Origin: Chitinophagia bacterium
Lineage (GTDB): Bacteria; Bacteroidota; Bacteroidia; Chitinophagales; Chitinophagaceae
NCBI GenBank assembly: GCA_021324175.1
Contig: JAJPJP010000185.1
Coordinates: 1 to 40,707 of the forward strand
Direction of reading: 5' to 3'
Length of the DNA: 40,707 nucleotides
The notes under the pieces are model-generated. The model was given only the letters and a program-made list of their open reading frames with translations, searched no databases and was not told where the DNA came from. Shown piece by piece: positions 16,350 to 24,527 of the stretch. The position numbers and the translations under genes are program-made. Each line of letters starts with the position of its first letter. Positions within the stretch are counted from its first letter, which is position 1.

Positions 16350-17576
16350 ATGTCTGAGAGTCACCATATCAAACTACCAGAAGGCAGTATAGAGAAGACA
16401 ACCACTACGCTAAACCTTGGCCCAACGCATCCGGCGACTCACGGCGTATTCCAAAATATCCTGGAGCTCGATGGAGAAAGAATCGTATCGGCGGAGCAGA
16501 CTGTAGGTTATATTCATCGTGCGTTTGAGAAACTTGCCGAACGCAGGCCCTTATACCAAATCACGACGCTTACTGACAGGCTAAATTATTGTTCTTCGCC
16601 TATCAATAATATGGGATGGCATTTGACTTGCGAAAAACTTTTGGGAGTTAGCACTCCTAAAAGGGTTGATTATTTGCGAATAATCATTATGGAACTGGCT
16701 CGAATTTCAGATCACCTCATCTGCAATTCAGTTGTTGGTGTGGATTCGGGAGCTTATACCGGCTTTCTATATGTAATGCAGTACCGCGAACTAATTTATG
16801 AAATATATGAAGAAATATGCGGCTCCCGTCTTACTACTAATATTGGGCGCATTGGCGGTTTTGAGCGCGATTTTACAAATAAAGCGTTTGAAAAATTGGA
16901 AAAATTCCTGAGGGAGTATCCCGCAGTGCTTAAGGAATTTGAAACCCTTTTCAATCGAAATCGCATTTTTATGGAAAGAACGATTGGCGCAGGTCCAATC
17001 AGTGCAGAGCGAGCCCTGAACTATGGTTTCACTGGCCCAAATCTGAGGGCCGCAGGAGTCGACTACGACGTTCGTGTTCATTCGCCGTATAGCAGCTATG
17101 GGGATTTCGAGTTTGATATTCCTGTGGGTAGTACTGGCGATTGTTATGACCGTTTCCTTGTCCGGAACGGTGAAATGTGGGAGTCTCTCCGGATAATAGA
17201 TAGTGCCTACAAGAAAATACAGGATTTTAAAGGTCCCGAGGCTGAAGTTTACCACGCGGACGTTCCGGAATATTATTTGCCAGAAAAGCAGGACGTTTAC
17301 ACGAAGATGGAGGCCCTCATCTGGCATTTCAAAATTGTAATGGGCGAGACGGAAATCCCTCCTGGCGAAGTTTATTTTAGCGTCGAAGGAGCCAACGGCG
17401 AACTGGGATTTTACCTCATTAGTGATGGTGGTCGAACGCCCTATCGTCTACATTTCCGAAGACCGTGCTTTGTATACTACCAGGCTTACTCGGAGTTGAC
17501 GAAAGGAAGTATGCTAAGCGATGCGGTCATTGTGATGAGCAGTCTTAACCTGATCGCTGGAGAAATGGATGCCTAA
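16350..17576 (+). CDS. nuoD: NADH-quinone oxidoreductase subunit D
   Basis: NuoD (49-kDa type) forms, with NuoB, the quinone-binding site of complex I. The 408-residue protein shows the family's LGPTHPATHGVFQ near the N-terminus, VGYIHRAFEKLAERR, GVDSGAYTGFLY and the C-terminal motif SLNLIAGEMDA. The ATG at 16350 is preferred over a TTG three codons upstream. A tiny frame of 19 codons begins across its stop codon. Confidence 0.96.
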   Translation: MSESHHIKLPEGSIEKTTTTLNLGPTHPATHGVFQNILELDGERIVSAEQTVGYIHRAFEKLAERRPLYQITTLTDRLNYCSSPINNMGWHLTCEKLLGVSTPKRVDYLRIIIMELARISDHLICNSVVGVDSGAYTGFLYVMQYRELIYEIYEEICGSRLTTNIGRIGGFERDFTNKAFEKLEKFLREYPAVLKEFETLFNRNRIFMERTIGAGPISAERALNYGFTGPNLRAAGVDYDVRVHSPYSSYGDFEFDIPVGSTGDCYDRFLVRNGEMWESLRIIDSAYKKIQDFKGPEAEVYHADVPEYYLPEKQDVYTKMEALIWHFKIVMGETEIPPGEVYFSVEGANGELGFYLISDGGRTPYRLHFRRPCFVYYQAYSELTKGSMLSDAVIVMSSLNLIAGEMDA

Positions 17577-17628
17577 AGAATCGAAAAAAGTCGCATTCAA
17601 AGTGGAACTTGACGGTTCACCAGTGTAA
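17569..17628 (+). CDS. possible 19-residue micro-ORF across the nuoD stop
   Basis: ATG 17569 overlaps the end of nuoD (ATGCCTAA contains the nuoD stop) and reads MPKESKKVAFKVELDGSPV before TAA at 17626. It could be a translationally coupled leader between nuoD and nuoE or simply chance. No homologue is known to me, and so short a frame proves little. Confidence 0.15.
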   Translation: MPKESKKVAFKVELDGSPV

Positions 17629-17644
17629 CGAAAAAAGTTTTACC

Positions 17645-18145
17645 ATGATTACGTTTTCGCCTGAGAAACTAAAACAAGCTAATGAGCTCATTTCTCACTA
17701 TCCAGAGGGGAAGCAGAAGAGCGCATTGCTTCCTTTATTGCATATCGCTCAGGAAGAGTTTGGTAACTGGCTGAGTGTCGAAACAATGGATTATGTGGCT
17801 TCGCTTCTTCAAATCGAACCAATCGAAGTATATGAGGTCGCGACATTTTATTCAATGTATAATCTGAAACCGGTCGGGAAATACAAATTCGAGGTGTGTC
17901 AGACGGGACCCTGCATGCTGCAGGGCAGTGACGAAATTATAAACTATATAACGGAGCGTTTGAATATAAACGTTGGTGAAACAACCGCGGATGGAATGTT
18001 CACGCTTAAAACGGTTGAATGCCTCGGCGCATGTGGCTATGCACCCATGATGCAACTTGGCAAGTCTTACAGGGAACATCTGACAAAGGCAAAGGTTGAC
18101 TCAATAATCGATGAATGCCGGCAGAGGGCAGCGCTAAACAACTAA
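17645..18145 (+). CDS. nuoE: NADH-quinone oxidoreductase subunit E
   Basis: NuoE (24-kDa type) is part of the NADH dehydrogenase module and carries the [2Fe-2S] cluster N1a. The thioredoxin-fold ligands are Cys85 and Cys90 in CQTGPC and Cys126 and Cys130 in CLGAC. The 166-residue length from ATG 17645 is normal; the upstream TTG at 17609 lies in the nuoD/nuoE gap. Instead of nuoF, a broken VOC gene follows after eight bases. Confidence 0.95.
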   Translation: MITFSPEKLKQANELISHYPEGKQKSALLPLLHIAQEEFGNWLSVETMDYVASLLQIEPIEVYEVATFYSMYNLKPVGKYKFEVCQTGPCMLQGSDEIINYITERLNINVGETTADGMFTLKTVECLGACGYAPMMQLGKSYREHLTKAKVDSIIDECRQRAALNN

Positions 18146-18153
18146 AATAAACG

Positions 18154-18569
18154 ATGATGATGAAACCGAATCCATATTTTTTTTTCAGGAAATGCAGACG
18201 ACGCGGTAAACTTCTACAGGGACGCGCTACAAGGAGAATTGGCGATGCTAAATCGTTATGCGGACAGCCCTGGAGTCACCGATGAAGACTGGATAAATAA
18301 GATCATGCATGCCAGGGTCATTTTCGGAGGGCGACAACATCCTAATGATCTCTGATACGATGAAAGGTCATGCAGCCTCGGCAGACGGCAACATACACCT
18401 CTCAATTGGCCTGGATGATGAAGAAACAACGCGTGAGATATTTGAGAATTTCGCCCAGGGAGGAACGGTAGGGATGCCTTTGGCGAAGCAATTTTGGGGT
18501 GATTTATTTGGAATCGTCAAAGACCGTTTTGGGACAAATTGGATGTTGAATTGCACGGTCAAAAAATAA
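18154..18569 (+). pseudogene. VOC/PhnB-like protein gene broken by two frameshifts
   Basis: Three successive frames together make a PhnB/glyoxalase-fold protein of about 138 residues. From ATG 18154-18160 it reads KPNPYFF; after one missing T in the nine-T run at 18177-18185 it continues SGNADDAVNFYRDAL to KIMHARVIFGG; after one extra G near 18330 it continues DNILMISDTMKG to the end, with MPLAKQFWGDLFGIVKDRFG. That is the layout of the DUF1428/PhnB-like VOC proteins common in Bacteroidota. Both breaks lie in homopolymers, so sequencing error is possible, but the position between nuoE and nuoF also marks it as foreign to the operon. Confidence 0.7.
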
Positions 18570-18576
18570 AACAAAG

Positions 18577-19284
18577 ATGACATCGTCGGAAGTAATGAAG
18601 GAACTAAAACGAATGGGAACTGACCAGACCAGAAAAATTTGGATCAGCCACGGAGTCTCGGGCGATTTCTATGGCGTAAAGATTGGAGACATGAAGGTTC
18701 TGCAAAAGAAAATAAAAAAAGATCATGATTTGGCTCTAGCTTTATTCGATACCGGTAATGCAGATGCCATGTATTTTGCAGGACTAATTAGCGATCCGGG
18801 CAAAATGACCAAAGACCAATTACAACATTGGGCAGATATGGCTACCTGGAAGATGCTGAGCGAATACTCGGTCTCCTGGGTTGCGGCCGAAAGCAGATAT
18901 GGCAAAGATATGGCCATGCGTTGGATAACTTCATCGAATGAACATGTAGCGGCAGCCGGATGGTGTACTTATAGCTGCCTGCTTGCGCTGAAAAATGACG
19001 ATAATCTTGATTTGGTCGAAGTTAAAGGTCTGCTCGAAAAAATAAGCAAAACCATTTTCGGGATGCCGAATCGGGTCCGGTATTCGATGAATGCTTTTGT
19101 TATTGCTGCGGGTTCCTATGTGCTTCCCTGCAACGCGTTAGCAAAGGAAGTAGGCCGGGTGATAGGCCCCACCAATGTAGATAATGGTAAAACCGCCTCC
19201 AAGATTCCGGATGCGTTAGCCAGTATCAGGAAAATTGAAAGTCTTGGCAAAGTCGGTAAAAAGAAAAAGACGGTTTTCTGTTAG
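18577..19284 (+). CDS. AlkD-like DNA alkylation repair protein
   Basis: The 235-residue product resembles the HEAT-repeat DNA glycosylase family (AlkC/AlkD type), which removes alkylated bases. Helical repeats run through the whole length, with stretches such as GVKIGDMKVLQKKIKKDHDLALALFDTGNADA, here given only in part (GVKIGDMKVLQKK), and WADMATWKMLSEYSVSW. The C-terminus is basic (KVGKKKKTVF) as in DNA-binding relatives. It begins eight bases after the broken VOC gene and both are on the nuo strand, so they probably entered as a pair and are now transcribed with complex I. Catalytic residues cannot be confirmed by eye, so a non-enzymatic relative is possible. Confidence 0.7.
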   Translation: MTSSEVMKELKRMGTDQTRKIWISHGVSGDFYGVKIGDMKVLQKKIKKDHDLALALFDTGNADAMYFAGLISDPGKMTKDQLQHWADMATWKMLSEYSVSWVAAESRYGKDMAMRWITSSNEHVAAAGWCTYSCLLALKNDDNLDLVEVKGLLEKISKTIFGMPNRVRYSMNAFVIAAGSYVLPCNALAKEVGRVIGPTNVDNGKTASKIPDALASIRKIESLGKVGKKKKTVFC

Positions 19285-19372
19285 GAATTTTCGGATAAGG
19301 ACCAAGCATCACGACATGCGCCCTTTTCTGAACATATTGAAATAATAAAAACTAATCAATAGAATTCATCAA

Positions 19373-20728
19373 GTGGCTAGAAAATTATTACTGGAAATGG
19401 ATGGCGTTGAGGGAATCAGGTATTACGATGTATATCGCCGTGAAGGTGGTTATCGAAGCGTCGAAAAGGCGCTAAAAACCATGTCTCCCGACCAGGTTAC
19501 AGAAGAGGTTAAAAAGAGTGGTCTGCGTGGTCGCGGCGGTGCAGGCTTCCCTACCGGCATGAAATGGAGCTTTATTGCCAAACCTGATGGAGTCCCCAGG
19601 CATCTCGTTTGTAATGCCGACGAAAGTGAACCGGGAACGTTCAAGGATCGCTACCTGATGGAATTTATACCCCATTTGCTCATTGAAGGTCTAATTGTAT
19701 CGTCCTACGCATTGGGTTCAAATGTGACATACATCTATATCCGGGGTGAATATGCCTGGATTATTGACATACTGGAATCTGCAATTGAAGAGGCCCGAAA
19801 TGCTGGCTGGCTGGGTCGAAATATCCAGGGAAGCGGATTTGACTGTGAAATTTATGTTCATCGCGGCGCTGGAGCCTACATTTGCGGCGAAGAAACGGCC
19901 TTGATTGAAAGTCTCGAAGGGAAGAGAGGTAACCCCCGTATTAAGCCTCCCTTCCCGGCCGTCAAAGGAGCTTGGGAGCGTCCGACGGTTGTCAACAATG
20001 TAGAAACAATTGCAGCTGTAGTACCTATTCTCAATATCGGCGGAGAAGAATACGCAAAAATTGGCATAGGAAAATCGACCGGAACCAAACTGATCTCCTC
20101 ATGCGGAAACATTAATAAGCCGGGAGTTTACGAAATCGATATGACCATCTCAGTTGAGGAATTCATTTACAGTGGTGAATACTGCGGAGGCATCCCAAAT
20201 GGCAAACGGCTCAAGGCATGTATTCCGGGTGGCTCTTCGGTTCCGATTTTGCCGGCAAATCTGTTGTTAAAGACAGCGAAAGGGGACACCAGGATGATGA
20301 CTTACGAGAGTTTGGCCGATGGCGGGTTTCCCAAAGGTTCAATGATGGGCAGCGGAGGATTTATCGTGTTGGATGAAGACCAGTGTATTGTTCGGCACAC
20401 TTTCACTCTGGCCAGGTTTTACCGGCATGAAAGCTGCGGCCAGTGTTCGCCATGCAGGGAGGGCACAGGATGGATGGAAAAGATCTTATACAATATCGAA
20501 AACGGAAAAGGCAAATCGAACGATATAGACCTCCTTTGGGATATCCAGCGAAAGATTGAAGGCAATACGATCTGTCCCCTTGGAGACGCAGCCGCATGGC
20601 CGGTAGCTGCTGCTATTCGCCACTTCCGCGATGAATTTGAATGGCACGTTCAGAATCCGCAGGAATGCGTAAAGAGGAATTTCGGTTTAGGACACTATGC
20701 TGAGCCGCTGCAAACTGCAACGGCTTAA
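19373..20728 (+). CDS. nuoF: NADH-quinone oxidoreductase subunit F (NADH-binding)
   Basis: NuoF (51-kDa type) binds NADH, FMN and the [4Fe-4S] cluster N3, and is where electrons enter complex I. The nucleotide/FMN loop GLRGRGGAGFPTGMKW, the CNADESEPGTFKDR stretch, GAYICGEETALIESLEG and the cluster ligands in ESCGQCSPCREGTGW with NTICPLGDAAAWP are all present. The 451-residue length is normal. It uses a GTG start at 19373; a stop codon at 19346 rules out any earlier ATG in frame. It is separated from nuoE by 1.2 kb of unrelated genes. Confidence 0.95.
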   Translation: MARKLLLEMDGVEGIRYYDVYRREGGYRSVEKALKTMSPDQVTEEVKKSGLRGRGGAGFPTGMKWSFIAKPDGVPRHLVCNADESEPGTFKDRYLMEFIPHLLIEGLIVSSYALGSNVTYIYIRGEYAWIIDILESAIEEARNAGWLGRNIQGSGFDCEIYVHRGAGAYICGEETALIESLEGKRGNPRIKPPFPAVKGAWERPTVVNNVETIAAVVPILNIGGEEYAKIGIGKSTGTKLISSCGNINKPGVYEIDMTISVEEFIYSGEYCGGIPNGKRLKACIPGGSSVPILPANLLLKTAKGDTRMMTYESLADGGFPKGSMMGSGGFIVLDEDQCIVRHTFTLARFYRHESCGQCSPCREGTGWMEKILYNIENGKGKSNDIDLLWDIQRKIEGNTICPLGDAAAWPVAAAIRHFRDEFEWHVQNPQECVKRNFGLGHYAEPLQTATA

Positions 20729-20751
20729 GATAAAAGTTTGACGATAATTAT

Positions 20752-21837
20752 ATGGCAGAAGAAAAAAAACCTTTGAAGGTAACGATCGACAACATTACGA
20801 TCGAAGTCGAACAGGGAACAACAATTCTAAATGCGGCGAGGAGGATCGGCGGCGATGTTGCACCTCCTGCAATGTGCTATTATTCCAAATTAAAAAACAG
20901 TGGAGGCAAATGCCGGACATGCCTGGTAGAAGTTGAAGCAGGATCGACAGTTGACCCAAGACCCATGCCAAAACTTGTGGCAAGCTGTCGCACCAATGTA
21001 ATGGACGGCATGATTGTAAAAAATATTACCAGCGAAAAGGTAATTGACGCAAGGAACGGAGTTGTGGAATTTCTACTCATAAACCACCCGCTTGATTGCC
21101 CAATTTGCGATCAGGCTGGAGAATGCGACCTACAAAATTTAAGCTACGACCACGGTAAGGAGGGGACAAGGTATGAATTCAATCGACGAACGTTTGAAAA
21201 ATATGATTTGGGACCCTTTATACAATTGCATATGACACGATGCATCATGTGCTTTCGGTGCGTATATACGGCAGATCAATTGACGGAAAAAAGAGTTCAT
21301 GGTATCCTTGATCGTGGCGATCATGTTGAAATTGCGACATACATCCAAAAATCACTGGATCATGATTTTATTGGCAATGTAATCGATGTTTGCCCTGTTG
21401 GCGCTTTAACGGACAAAACATTTCGTTTCAAAAACCGAGTCTGGTTTCTGAATCCTGTCGACGCCCACCGAGATTGTCCTAAATGCAAGGGGAAAGCCAC
21501 GCTCTGGTACCGCGGAGATGAAGTCTTTCGTGTAACAGCCCGAAAGGATCAGTGGGGTGAAGTGGAGGACTGGATATGTAATGAATGTCGATTTGAAACC
21601 AAGAAGACCAGCGATTGGATCATTGAAGGGCCAACAAAAATTGATCGACATTCGGTCATAGCGCAAGGTCATTATGTAGGAGTCCAAAAACCGCAAGAGG
21701 TATTGTACGATGTGCTTGGAGGGCGAAAGCCCAAACTTCTGATGAATATACATAATGTAAGCGAGGTGAATGAACCGGGTCGTGACCTTTCCAAGATAGA
21801 AGGACCAGCGCATTCAACAGATTTTGAAAATGAGTGA
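20752..21837 (+). CDS. nuoG: NADH-quinone oxidoreductase subunit G, short form
   Basis: NuoG carries the iron-sulfur wire between NuoF and NuoI. The 361-residue protein has all ligands for three clusters: the [2Fe-2S] set Cys42, Cys54, Cys57, Cys79; the N5 set His112, Cys116, Cys119, Cys125; and the N4 set Cys164, Cys167, Cys170, Cys214. It then stops soon after a further four-Cys unit, CPKC (242-245) and CNEC (276-279), so the several-hundred-residue molybdopterin-like domain of proteobacterial NuoG is missing. This short form is, as far as I know, usual in Bacteroidota. The four-Cys unit sits where the Fe4S4 part of that domain would begin and may bind iron-sulfur or zinc. Confidence 0.93.
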   Translation: MAEEKKPLKVTIDNITIEVEQGTTILNAARRIGGDVAPPAMCYYSKLKNSGGKCRTCLVEVEAGSTVDPRPMPKLVASCRTNVMDGMIVKNITSEKVIDARNGVVEFLLINHPLDCPICDQAGECDLQNLSYDHGKEGTRYEFNRRTFEKYDLGPFIQLHMTRCIMCFRCVYTADQLTEKRVHGILDRGDHVEIATYIQKSLDHDFIGNVIDVCPVGALTDKTFRFKNRVWFLNPVDAHRDCPKCKGKATLWYRGDEVFRVTARKDQWGEVEDWICNECRFETKKTSDWIIEGPTKIDRHSVIAQGHYVGVQKPQEVLYDVLGGRKPKLLMNIHNVSEVNEPGRDLSKIEGPAHSTDFENE

Positions 21838-21901
21838 AGATCGCTGAAAATTGGCAATTGCTTAATGGTACAAAAATTAAAGAAAGAATAAAGTTTCCAG
21901 C

Positions 21902-22975
21902 ATGGTTCACCCGTTACTAAATGTCGACCTGGCTCTTATAATTGAGAAATGCATACTGATTTCCATAATAATTGGACTGTCATTAATTGTCGCAATGTAC
22001 GAGACCTGGGCCGAGCGAAAGGTCGCCGCGGTGATCCAAGACCGTCGGGGCCCGAATCGAGCAGGTCCGGCAGGAATCCTTCAACCTTTGGCGGATGGAC
22101 TTAAGCTGTTTATGAAGGAAGACATTGTGCCAAAAATGTCGAATGGATTTTTGTTTATTCTCGGACCCGGCCTGGCTATGCTTACGGCCATGATGACAAG
22201 TGCGGTCATACCATGGAGCAGTCACATCAATGCTTTCGGCCGGGAAATATCATTACAAATTGCTGATATTAACATCGGCATCTTGTACATCTTTGGCGTC
22301 GTCAGCATGGGCGTGTATGGTGTCATGATTGGCGGATGGGCATCAAACAATAAATTCTCGCTAATGGCGGCGTTGCGAGGAGCATCGCAAATTATTTCGT
22401 ATGAATTAGCGATGGGACTATCCATTATCGCTTTGCTAATGCTCACTGGATCATTGAGTCTAAAAACCATTGTCGACGAACAACTGGATGGTATTTATAA
22501 TTTCCTGTACCAGCCCTTGGGGTTCCTGATTTTTTTGGTTTGCGCATTTGCCGAATGCAATCGGACGCCGTTTGACTTGTCAGAAGCCGAGAGCGAACTA
22601 AATTTTGGTTATCACCAGGAATATTCCTCAATGAAGCTTGGATTCTATCTTTTTGCGGAGTACGTCAATATGTTCATCAGCAGCGCCGTCATGGCTACCC
22701 TTTTTTTTGGCGGCTTTGATATTCCTTTTGTCAATGATACCGCATTCGGGCAGGCGCACGGTCAAAATTTGCTTGCGATCCTGGAAGGTCTTAGCCTGGC
22801 AATAAAGGTGGCGATTTTTATTTTCTTTTTTATTTGGGTTAGATGGACTGTTCCGAGATTCAGGTATGACCAATTGATGCGTCTCGGTTGGAAAGGACTA
22901 ATACCACTCGCGCTTGTTAACATGGTGGTTACCGGCTTTATTGTATTGCTGAAAGTAAATCACTGGCATTTTTGA
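21902..22975 (+). CDS. nuoH: NADH-quinone oxidoreductase subunit H
   Basis: NuoH is the membrane subunit that forms the quinone tunnel with NuoB and NuoD. The 357-residue protein has about eight helices. It shows the family motifs YETWAERKVAAVIQDRRGP-like ERKVAAVIQDRRGPNRAGP and the acidic loop CAFAECNRTPFDLSEAESEL followed by GYHQEYSSMKL. Length is normal and the ATG at 21902 fits. Confidence 0.95.
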   Translation: MVHPLLNVDLALIIEKCILISIIIGLSLIVAMYETWAERKVAAVIQDRRGPNRAGPAGILQPLADGLKLFMKEDIVPKMSNGFLFILGPGLAMLTAMMTSAVIPWSSHINAFGREISLQIADINIGILYIFGVVSMGVYGVMIGGWASNNKFSLMAALRGASQIISYELAMGLSIIALLMLTGSLSLKTIVDEQLDGIYNFLYQPLGFLIFLVCAFAECNRTPFDLSEAESELNFGYHQEYSSMKLGFYLFAEYVNMFISSAVMATLFFGGFDIPFVNDTAFGQAHGQNLLAILEGLSLAIKVAIFIFFFIWVRWTVPRFRYDQLMRLGWKGLIPLALVNMVVTGFIVLLKVNHWHF

Positions 22976-23040
22976 AAGGCAGTTTATGAAATTTATTTGA
23001 AGGCGAATTGAAAGAGACATTTTTTAACATCAACAATAAA

Positions 23041-23071
23041 TTGGTTGGTTCGGAATTGAAAAATATTTTTG
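23041..23071 (+). promoter_or_regulatory. possible internal promoter before nuoI
   Basis: TTG at 23041-23043, 20 bases, then TATTTTTG at 23064-23071 matches the Bacteroidota promoter consensus and lies 13 bases before the nuoI ATG, in the longest gene-free gap (109 bases) of the second half of the operon. It could give separate transcription of nuoI-N. Confidence 0.45.
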
Positions 23072-23084
23072 CAAACTCTTTTTT

Positions 23085-23630
23085 ATGCAGGCATTAACAT
23101 CGAAAGCGAGACCCGTTGAACGGAAGCCATTGAGTGTTTGGGAAAAATTATATATCCCGGCAATTGCGAAGGGTATGTCGATCACCTTCGGACACATCTT
23201 TAGAAAGAAGCCAACTATCAACTATCCTGAGGTTCAACGACCGTTTAGTCCGGTTTTTCGAGGTTTGCACGTGCTGAATCGTGATGAAGAAGGCCGCGAA
23301 AGGTGCACCGCTTGCGGTTTGTGCGCAGTAGCCTGCCCCGCCGAAGCAATCACGATGGAAGCTGCCGAGCGCTTATCTGGCGAAGAACACCTTTATCGGG
23401 AAGAAAAATATGCGGCAAAATATGAGATCAATATGTTGCGTTGTATATTTTGCGGCCTTTGCGAGGAAGCTTGCCCGAAAGATGCAATATATTTGTCCGA
23501 AACCTTTGCGCCATCGAATTATACGAGAAAGGGGTTTATCTATGGAAAGGAAGAATTGTTAATTCCTGATCCAAAAACCCAACCGGTAGAATTTGCTAAA
23601 GCCAGAGGTGAAAAAACCGAGAAAAACTAA
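23085..23630 (+). CDS. nuoI: NADH-quinone oxidoreductase subunit I
   Basis: NuoI carries clusters N6a and N6b and passes electrons to NuoB. Two ferredoxin-type motifs are intact: CTACGLCAVACP (Cys74, 77, 80, 84) and CIFCGLCEEACP (Cys120, 123, 126, 130). The 181-residue length is normal. A probable internal promoter precedes it; nuoJ follows after 13 bases. Confidence 0.95.
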   Translation: MQALTSKARPVERKPLSVWEKLYIPAIAKGMSITFGHIFRKKPTINYPEVQRPFSPVFRGLHVLNRDEEGRERCTACGLCAVACPAEAITMEAAERLSGEEHLYREEKYAAKYEINMLRCIFCGLCEEACPKDAIYLSETFAPSNYTRKGFIYGKEELLIPDPKTQPVEFAKARGEKTEKN

Positions 23631-23643
23631 TTATTGACTGCTG

Positions 23644-24144
23644 ATGAGTATTACGCAAATCCTGTTTTGGATCCTGAGTATTATGGCAATATTGGGTGCC
23701 TTAATGGTGGTCGTAAGCAAAAGCCCCGTATACAGTGTCCTCTGGCTGATTATGGTATTTTTTGCTATTTCCGGGCACTATATTCTTTTAAATGCGCAAT
23801 TCCTGGCCATTGTTAACCTGATTGTTTACGCAGGCGCAATCATGGTCCTATTTCTGTTTGTCATCATGCTGATGAATCTCAATGCGGATACCGAACCTCA
23901 AAAAAACAAATGGTTGAAAATCGCTGGGGTCATAGCCGGGGGAGCGCTACTTTTGGTATTTGTAGGCGCCCTTAAGAACGCTGATCTAAAAAGCCAGATT
24001 GCCGAAGTCAATCATGGCGATATCGGGCTGATTCATAATCTCGGCCTCGCGCTTTTTAATGATTACGTAATACCTTTTGAAATAAGCAGTGTCTTGTTTT
24101 TGAGTGCCATGGTTGGCGCAGTGGTTATTGGCAAGAAAGAATAA
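23644..24144 (+). CDS. nuoJ: NADH-quinone oxidoreductase subunit J
   Basis: NuoJ is a membrane subunit of complex I with five helices. The 166-residue product has the typical helix 3 region AQFLAIVNLIVYAGAIMVLF, which holds the pi-bulge linked to quinone coupling, and a C-terminal helix (VLFLSAMVGAVVIGKKE). It sits between nuoI and nuoK with gaps of 13 and 17 bases. Confidence 0.92.
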   Translation: MSITQILFWILSIMAILGALMVVVSKSPVYSVLWLIMVFFAISGHYILLNAQFLAIVNLIVYAGAIMVLFLFVIMLMNLNADTEPQKNKWLKIAGVIAGGALLLVFVGALKNADLKSQIAEVNHGDIGLIHNLGLALFNDYVIPFEISSVLFLSAMVGAVVIGKKE

Positions 24145-24161
24145 AATTTACCTGAATTTAT

Positions 24162-24491
24162 ATGCCCATCAATTATTATATATTTCTGGCGGTTGCTCTT
24201 TTCTGCATTGGAGTGGCCGGCGTACTGACCCGGCGCAATGCGATTATTATTTTCATGTGCATTGAATTAATGCTGAATGCTGTCAATTTGTTGCTCGTAG
24301 CGTTTTCAAAAATGCATTACAAAGCTCTTGCTGCAAACCAGCCTGATGCAGGTATTAATGGCCAAATTTTCGTTTTTTTCATCATGGTTGTGGCGGCTGC
24401 CGAGGTTAGTGTTGGATTGGCAATCATCGTTATGATGTACAGGAATACGCATTCCATCGATGTCAATTTCTTGAACAGGTTAAAACACTAG
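24162..24491 (+). CDS. nuoK: NADH-quinone oxidoreductase subunit K
   Basis: NuoK is a three-helix membrane subunit. The 109-residue product contains the helix 2 glutamate in [18 protein letters not shown] and the helix 3 glutamate in [19 protein letters not shown], both part of the proton path. Length is normal for the family. Confidence 0.94.
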   Translation: MPINYYIFLAVALFCIGVAGVLTRRNAIIIFMCIELMLNAVNLLLVAFSKMHYKALAANQPDAGINGQIFVFFIMVVAAAEVSVGLAIIVMMYRNTHSIDVNFLNRLKH

Positions 24492-24527
24492 TTCAAAAAG
24501 GCACATGGATAAATGTAGGAAAGCATT

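Noticed and set aside
16791-17327. A 178-codon minus-strand frame within nuoD
   Set aside because: Antisense shadow of nuoD; no motif or signal sequence.
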